Of a stretch of DNA of 64,000 nt, positions 59,981 through 64,000 are shown piece by piece. A program made the position numbers and the translations under genes. The notes beneath the pieces were generated by a model. The model did no database searches. It was not told the origin of the DNA and saw only the letters and a program-made list of their open reading frames with translations. Every line of letters begins with the position of its first letter. Position 1 is the stretch's first letter. The stretch comes from Planctomycetota bacterium (lineage in GTDB: Bacteria; Planctomycetota; SZUA-567; H5-PLA8), in the NCBI GenBank assembly GCA_027493525.1, contig JAOSKN010000003.1:124001-188000 (forward strand), in the 5' to 3' direction.

Positions 59981-62395
59981 TCAATACGCCGGCTCGGCGT
60001 TGTTTGCCCCATCCACCCGCCACGGCGTCCAGGCCAGTGCGACGCCCTGCGCGTCGATGTCCGATTTGCGCGGCTTGAGCGCCGCCGGTTCGAGCTTCAG
60101 GCGCGACACGTCGCCGGCGGACTGCAAGGCCTCCGTCTCGCGGGCGAATTCGGCTTCCATCTCCGCGAGCTGCGCGCTCAGCGCCTTGGCGTCCTCCTGC
60201 GCGCGGGCCACGTCTTCGCGTTCCCGGCTCACGCGGCCCACCGACCGCGCCGCGCTCGCCGCGCGGCCCACGTTCGCGCCGCTGGCCAGCTTCCGGCCGA
60301 AGAGCGCGCCGAGCAGGCTCGAGCCGAACGAGATCGCCGACTGGAACGTCTGCTGCTTCACCTGCGCCTGCTCGCGTTCGACCTTCTGCTCCGCGCCGCG
60401 GAGCTTGTTCCGCAGCGCGTCGAGCTTCGGCGCGTACTTCTTGCGCAGCGCTTCGATTTTCAGATCGCGTTGCTCGCGGGCCTGGTGCGCCAGCCGCGCG
60501 CGGAACTCGCCTTCGCCCTCGCCGGGCTTCGATGTCTCCTTCAACTCGGCGCAGCTCCAGAGCGTCAATTCGTGCGTCTGGTAGAGGTGGTCCTTCAGCT
60601 CCCGCTCCCAGGCCGCGTAGTGGGCTTCCTGCGCCAGGGCCCCCGGCAGCGGAGCGAACTCGATGCCCGCCTCGGGCTCGCCTTCCAGTTCCGGCGGGCC
60701 GTGCTCGCAGCGCGATGCGTTGGCCCAAGGCGCGTCGCCCGGCGCGGTTGCCAGCAACGCCACATCGTCCCAATAATCGACCTTCGAGGCGGCATGGACG
60801 AAATGCACGCGCGCCGTGCCCAGCAGCGCGGGGCGGTAGACCAGGCGCGTCTCGGCGCTGCGCGCGCCTCGGCGTGGCACGAAACCCTGCCGGATGCCGG
60901 GCGGGACCACCGGCCGCGCGCCGCTCGCGGCCGCGCCGGCCTCCGCGCTCTGGAAAGCGGCGTCCGCCCCTGGCCGCGGCGCGCCCCGCTCGGCCGTCAG
61001 CTTCTGGATCTGCTCGCGCGTCAGCGGCCCGCGCAGGTACGAGAGCGCCCAGCGCGTCTGGAAGACGACCGGCTCGTCCTCATGGACGTTGTTCATGACG
61101 AAGACGCGGTTGCCGAGCCCCGCCAGGGTGGCTTCCATCCGGGCCTTGTCGAAGTTCGTCCCCGCCGCCACGCTCGCGCCTTCCAGCCCCTCCATCACCC
61201 GCGCCTTGTCCCGCTCGGTCTGCAGGCGGCCCAGGAACCACGTCCCCATGTTGGCCAGGCCCTTGTAATCCAGGTCCACCGGGTTCTGCGTGGCGAGCGC
61301 CACGCCCAGGCCGTACGCGCGCGCCTGCTTCAGGAGCGCCAGCATCGGCGGCTTGCTTGGCGGATTGGCGACCGGCGGGAAGTAGCCCGCGACCTCATCC
61401 ATGTACAGCAGCGCGCGCAGGCTGCCGGTGCCCGGCTGCGCGCGCATCCACGCGACGATTTCGTTGAGCAGCAGCGTGACGAAGAACATCCGTTCGGCAT
61501 CGGAGAGGTGCGCGATCGAGAGGATGCTCAGCCGCGGCTTCCCTTCCGGCGTATGCAGCAGCCGCCGGATGTCCAGCGCCTCGCCGTCCAGCCACCCCGC
61601 GAAGCCGGGCGAGGCGAGCAGGTTGTTGAGGCGCATCGCCAGTTCGAAGCGTTCCCGCTCCGGATAGAACGTCTCCAAATCCACGAAGCCCACTTTTTGG
61701 AACGGCGGGGCCTGGAGTTCGTGGATCAGCTTGCCCGGATCGAGGCTCCGCCCCGCGCGCCAGGCGTGGTCGAGCAAGTTCGCGAGCAGGATGTGCTCGC
61801 GGCTGCGCAGCGGGTCGGCGTCGAGGCCCAGCAGCGCCAGGATCCCGCTCGCCGCCGCCGTGACGCGCTCGCGCAGCGCCTCGGCGTCGTTGCGCAGGGC
61901 CTCGGGCGGGGCGTCGAACGAACGGAGCACCGTCAGCGGCAGCCCGGCCCGGCTGCCGGGCGTATAGAGCGCCACGTCCGCCGCGCCGCGGAACCTCGCG
62001 ATCCGTTCCGGCGCCTGGCCCCACTCGGCGAGCCCCGCCTTCCAGCGTTCCGCCATGCCGGCCGCGTACGCCTCGACGCTCTGCCCCGCGCGCGCGGCCT
62101 CGTCCCGGTCGATCCACGGCGCGAAGTCGGCGGGCTTAAGCTCGGGAAAGGTGAGCAGCAGGTTCCCCAGGTCGCCCTTGGGGTCGATCGCGATGGCCGG
62201 GATGCCGTCGATGGCCGCTTCTTCGAGCAGCGCCAGCGCCAGCCCCGTCTTGCCGCTGCCGGTCATGCCCACGATGACGCCGTGCGTGGTCAGGTCCTTG
62301 GCGTCGTACATCAGCAGCTCGTCGCGCCGGCGGCCGCCTTGCAGGTCGTATTCGCGGCCGAGGTAGAACGCGCCGAGCTTCTCGTAGTCCTGCAT
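59981..62395 (-). CDS. HerA/FtsK-like ATPase (DUF87-type)
   Basis: 804 residues from the ATG at 62395 (MQDYEKLGAFYLGREYDLQG). Walker A VGMTGSGKTGLALALL (about 42-57), AIAIDPKGDLGNLLLTFP, Walker B ALLYMDEVAGYFPP and sensor VALATQNPVDLDYKGLANMG define a HerA/FtsK/VirD4-type motor ATPase. From about 640 a long coiled coil (KIEALRKKYAPKLDALRNKL ... EAEFARETEALQ) includes a Gly/Ala patch (SFGSSLLGALFGRKLASG). DNA-translocating or remodelling hexamer of unknown target; stands alone. Confidence 0.8.
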   Translation of the reverse strand: MQDYEKLGAFYLGREYDLQGGRRRDELLMYDAKDLTTHGVIVGMTGSGKTGLALALLEEAAIDGIPAIAIDPKGDLGNLLLTFPELKPADFAPWIDRDEAARAGQSVEAYAAGMAERWKAGLAEWGQAPERIARFRGAADVALYTPGSRAGLPLTVLRSFDAPPEALRNDAEALRERVTAAASGILALLGLDADPLRSREHILLANLLDHAWRAGRSLDPGKLIHELQAPPFQKVGFVDLETFYPERERFELAMRLNNLLASPGFAGWLDGEALDIRRLLHTPEGKPRLSILSIAHLSDAERMFFVTLLLNEIVAWMRAQPGTGSLRALLYMDEVAGYFPPVANPPSKPPMLALLKQARAYGLGVALATQNPVDLDYKGLANMGTWFLGRLQTERDKARVMEGLEGASVAAGTNFDKARMEATLAGLGNRVFVMNNVHEDEPVVFQTRWALSYLRGPLTREQIQKLTAERGAPRPGADAAFQSAEAGAAASGARPVVPPGIRQGFVPRRGARSAETRLVYRPALLGTARVHFVHAASKVDYWDDVALLATAPGDAPWANASRCEHGPPELEGEPEAGIEFAPLPGALAQEAHYAAWERELKDHLYQTHELTLWSCAELKETSKPGEGEGEFRARLAHQAREQRDLKIEALRKKYAPKLDALRNKLRGAEQKVEREQAQVKQQTFQSAISFGSSLLGALFGRKLASGANVGRAASAARSVGRVSREREDVARAQEDAKALSAQLAEMEAEFARETEALQSAGDVSRLKLEPAALKPRKSDIDAQGVALAWTPWRVDGANNAEPAY

Positions 62396-62617
62396 GGCGT
62401 GGCCCTCGTGAGAGGGCCTATTTAACCGCAGCGGCGCGGAGGGCGCAGGGGAAATTTGGAATCTTGAAGCCGGGAAGGAGCGCCCCGCCCGGCGCGCGGG
62501 ATAGGTCAATGAACACTGCCCGAAGACCAATGACCATTGAAACCAATGAACAATGGACATGGGACAAGGAGCAATGGCGTTCGCTGTAGCCTGCTCACTC
62601 CGGAAGCGGGAGATCGC
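62396..62617. other. Intergenic region
   Basis: About 220 bp between the glycosidase stop and the ATPase start, both on the minus strand. It holds the ATPase promoter. Contains repeated ggtcaatgaacactg / accaatgaacaatgg words. No hairpin terminator identified with confidence. Confidence 0.4.
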
Positions 62618-64000
62618 TCAGGCCCTAACCGCCTGCCCCTGCTCGATCGCCGCCGCCTTCCGCTGCGCGGCGCGGACGCGCTCCAGCGCGAACTTCTCCG
62701 AGCGGTCGAAGCGGAAGATCCCGTTCTGCTCCTGGTACACGTCGGTGAGCTGCGTGTAGCAGTACCCGAACATGTGCGGGTTCCCCAGCAGCACCTCGCA
62801 GAGCCCCTCGAAGCGCGTGAGGAACTCCTCCAGCGACTTCGGCCGCTCGCCATAGCCCCAGCTCGCCTCGCCTTCCTTCGCGTCCGGGTTCCACCAGATC
62901 CCGCCGAACTCGCTGACGAAGTACGGCTGCCCGCGGTAGGGGAGGGACTCTTCCTTGTCGCCGTGCGTGTTGACGAACGGCTTGCCGGCGGCCAGGCCCT
63001 TGTGCCGCTCGGCGAAGACCTTCGGATCCTGCGTGTAGTCGTGGCTGTCGTAGACGTCCGCGCCGTCCACGCGGTGCGCGTAGCCGCTCGTGTCCAGCAC
63101 CGGGCGGGACGGGTCGATCAGCTTCGTCGCCGCGTAGAGCCCGCGCGTCACGTCGTCGAGCGAGGTCATGAAGTCGCGGATCGGTTCGTGGGTCTCGTTG
63201 AGCGGGCACCAGCCGACGATGCTGGGATGGGAAAGGTCGCGCTCGAGGACTTCCATCCACTGCGCGAGCACCGCCGCGGCCGGCTGATGCTTGTACTCGT
63301 CGGAGAGGTTCGCCTCGCCCCACGGCCGTCCGCGGAAACACCAGTCGCCGAACTCGCCCCAGACCAGGTAGCCCATCCGGTCGGCGTGGTACAGGAAGCG
63401 CTCCTCGAAGACCTTTTGGTGCAGCCGCGCGCCGTTGAAGCCGGCCGCCATGCTCAGTTCGATGTCGCGCTTCAGCGCCGCGTCGCTGGGCGCGGTGAGG
63501 ATCCCGTCGGGGTAGTAGCCCTGATCGAGCACCAGCCGCTGGAAGACCGGCTCGCCGTTCAGCTTGAGCGCCTGCCCGTCGATGGCGATCCCGCGCAGCC
63601 CGGCATAGCTCGACGCGCGGTCGGCCACGGCGCCGCTTGCGTCCAGCAGCTCCAGCTCCACGTCGTAGAGGTGCGGGTCGGAAATCGACCAGAGCCGCCG
63701 GCGCGCCTCCGGTATCTCGAGTTCCAGCACCGGCTGCAGGTCCGTGTCGGCCGGCGCGGTCTGCTCGGCGACAACCCCCTGCGCGTCCTTCAGGATGGCG
63801 CGCACCTTCCAGCCGGGGCGGTTCCGCGAGAGCGGTTGCGTGATCCGCAGCAGCCCGCGCGCGAGATCCGGCAGGATGCGCGGGCGCTTCAGGTGCGTCT
63901 CCGGGACCGGCTCCATCCAGACCGTCTGCCAGATGCCGGTCGTGCGCGTGTACATGCAGCCGTAGTTCTCGGGCTTCGGCGACTGCTTGCCCTGCGGCTT
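62618..64000 (-). CDS. Glycoside hydrolase family 2-type enzyme, C-terminal part
   Basis: The frame enters from the right edge (KPQGKQSPKPENYGCMYTRT) and runs 460 codons to the stop at 62618. Domains in order: jelly-roll remnant (TTGIWQTVWMEPVPETHL), immunoglobulin-like domain (about 40-140) and TIM barrel. The acid/base Glu is in GWCPLNETHEP and the nucleophile Glu in YFVSEFGG, both in GH2 context (beta-galactosidase, mannosidase or glucuronidase type). Substrate cannot be fixed. The N-terminus lies outside the window. Confidence 0.88.
   Translation of the reverse strand, partial: KPQGKQSPKPENYGCMYTRTTGIWQTVWMEPVPETHLKRPRILPDLARGLLRITQPLSRNRPGWKVRAILKDAQGVVAEQTAPADTDLQPVLELEIPEARRRLWSISDPHLYDVELELLDASGAVADRASSYAGLRGIAIDGQALKLNGEPVFQRLVLDQGYYPDGILTAPSDAALKRDIELSMAAGFNGARLHQKVFEERFLYHADRMGYLVWGEFGDWCFRGRPWGEANLSDEYKHQPAAAVLAQWMEVLERDLSHPSIVGWCPLNETHEPIRDFMTSLDDVTRGLYAATKLIDPSRPVLDTSGYAHRVDGADVYDSHDYTQDPKVFAERHKGLAAGKPFVNTHGDKEESLPYRGQPYFVSEFGGIWWNPDAKEGEASWGYGERPKSLEEFLTRFEGLCEVLLGNPHMFGYCYTQLTDVYQEQNGIFRFDRSEKFALERVRAAQRKAAAIEQGQAVRA

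Noticed and set aside
58683..60584. 633-codon plus-strand frame opposite the secreted protein and ATPase
   Set aside because: Overlaps two well-supported minus-strand genes and lacks any domain pattern.

Overview
The window looks like a chromosomal segment of a GC-rich, diderm (Gram-negative) bacterium. It carries a type II secretion operon and ordinary housekeeping genes, and its accessory genes (very large YD-repeat proteins, a HEAT-like N-terminal motif, a YehLMP/SWIM-type cluster, tRNA-anchored integrases) are most familiar from the PVC/Planctomycetota and neighbouring lineages. There is no rRNA or other firm marker, so the phylum is an inference. Many genes carry single-base frameshifts, often in G/C or A/T runs. 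Two abrupt junctions (about 11595-11663 and about 12610) look like assembly seams. The sequence is probably a draft metagenomic or long-read contig, and some apparent pseudogenes may be sequencing errors.

Layout. 1-2.4 kb: the C-terminal part of a large serine recombinase, cut by an IS256-family insertion sequence. 2.4-12.6 kb (minus strand): two paralogous Rhs/YD-repeat genes with an almost identical core but different C-terminal tips, each followed by its own small partner gene. 12.6-15.9 kb: the end of gspE, then gspFGHIJ. 15.9-17.6 kb: remnants (hydrolase-like fragment, IS21 istB). 17.6-28.2 kb (minus strand): a tight eight-gene operon, made of two unknown proteins, an ATP-dependent DNA ligase, a SWIM zinc-finger protein, a DUF5691 protein, a MoxR ATPase, a DUF5682 protein and a VWA protein. 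Divergent from it (28.4-29.7 kb) are a broken archaeo-eukaryotic primase (AEP) and a broken HAD phosphatase. 29.7-32.7 kb: recombinase tails, a secreted protein and a response-regulator fragment. 33.0-41.9 kb: a UDP-glucuronate epimerase, Sel1 protein, ribH, nusB, PHP phosphoesterase, RluD-type pseudouridine synthase, rpmG, hisI, hemB, a McsA-like protein and a TIM-barrel isomerase.

42.2-58.75 kb: a 16.5-kb integrated element in the 3' end of tRNA-Arg(CCG), bounded by an exact 23-bp direct repeat. It has a tyrosine integrase, HTH/excisionase proteins, a replication initiator with internal iteron-like repeats, a Nu1/TerS-like protein, a second recombinase, a HigBA-type toxin-antitoxin pair and a TIR-like protein, but no large terminase, portal, capsid or tail gene. 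This gene set resembles a phage satellite. Two features stand out. First, a tRNA with a leucine-type body (long variable arm, A73) carries the aspartate anticodon GUC, and just downstream lies a hairpin whose 7-nt loop repeats that anticodon loop. Second, the integrase frame runs through attR, so its natural C-terminus (131 residues) is found, in frame, at the other end of the element and would be rejoined only in the excised circle. 58.8-64 kb: a frameshifted secreted protein, a HerA/FtsK-like ATPase and the C-terminal part of a GH2-type glycosidase running off the edge.
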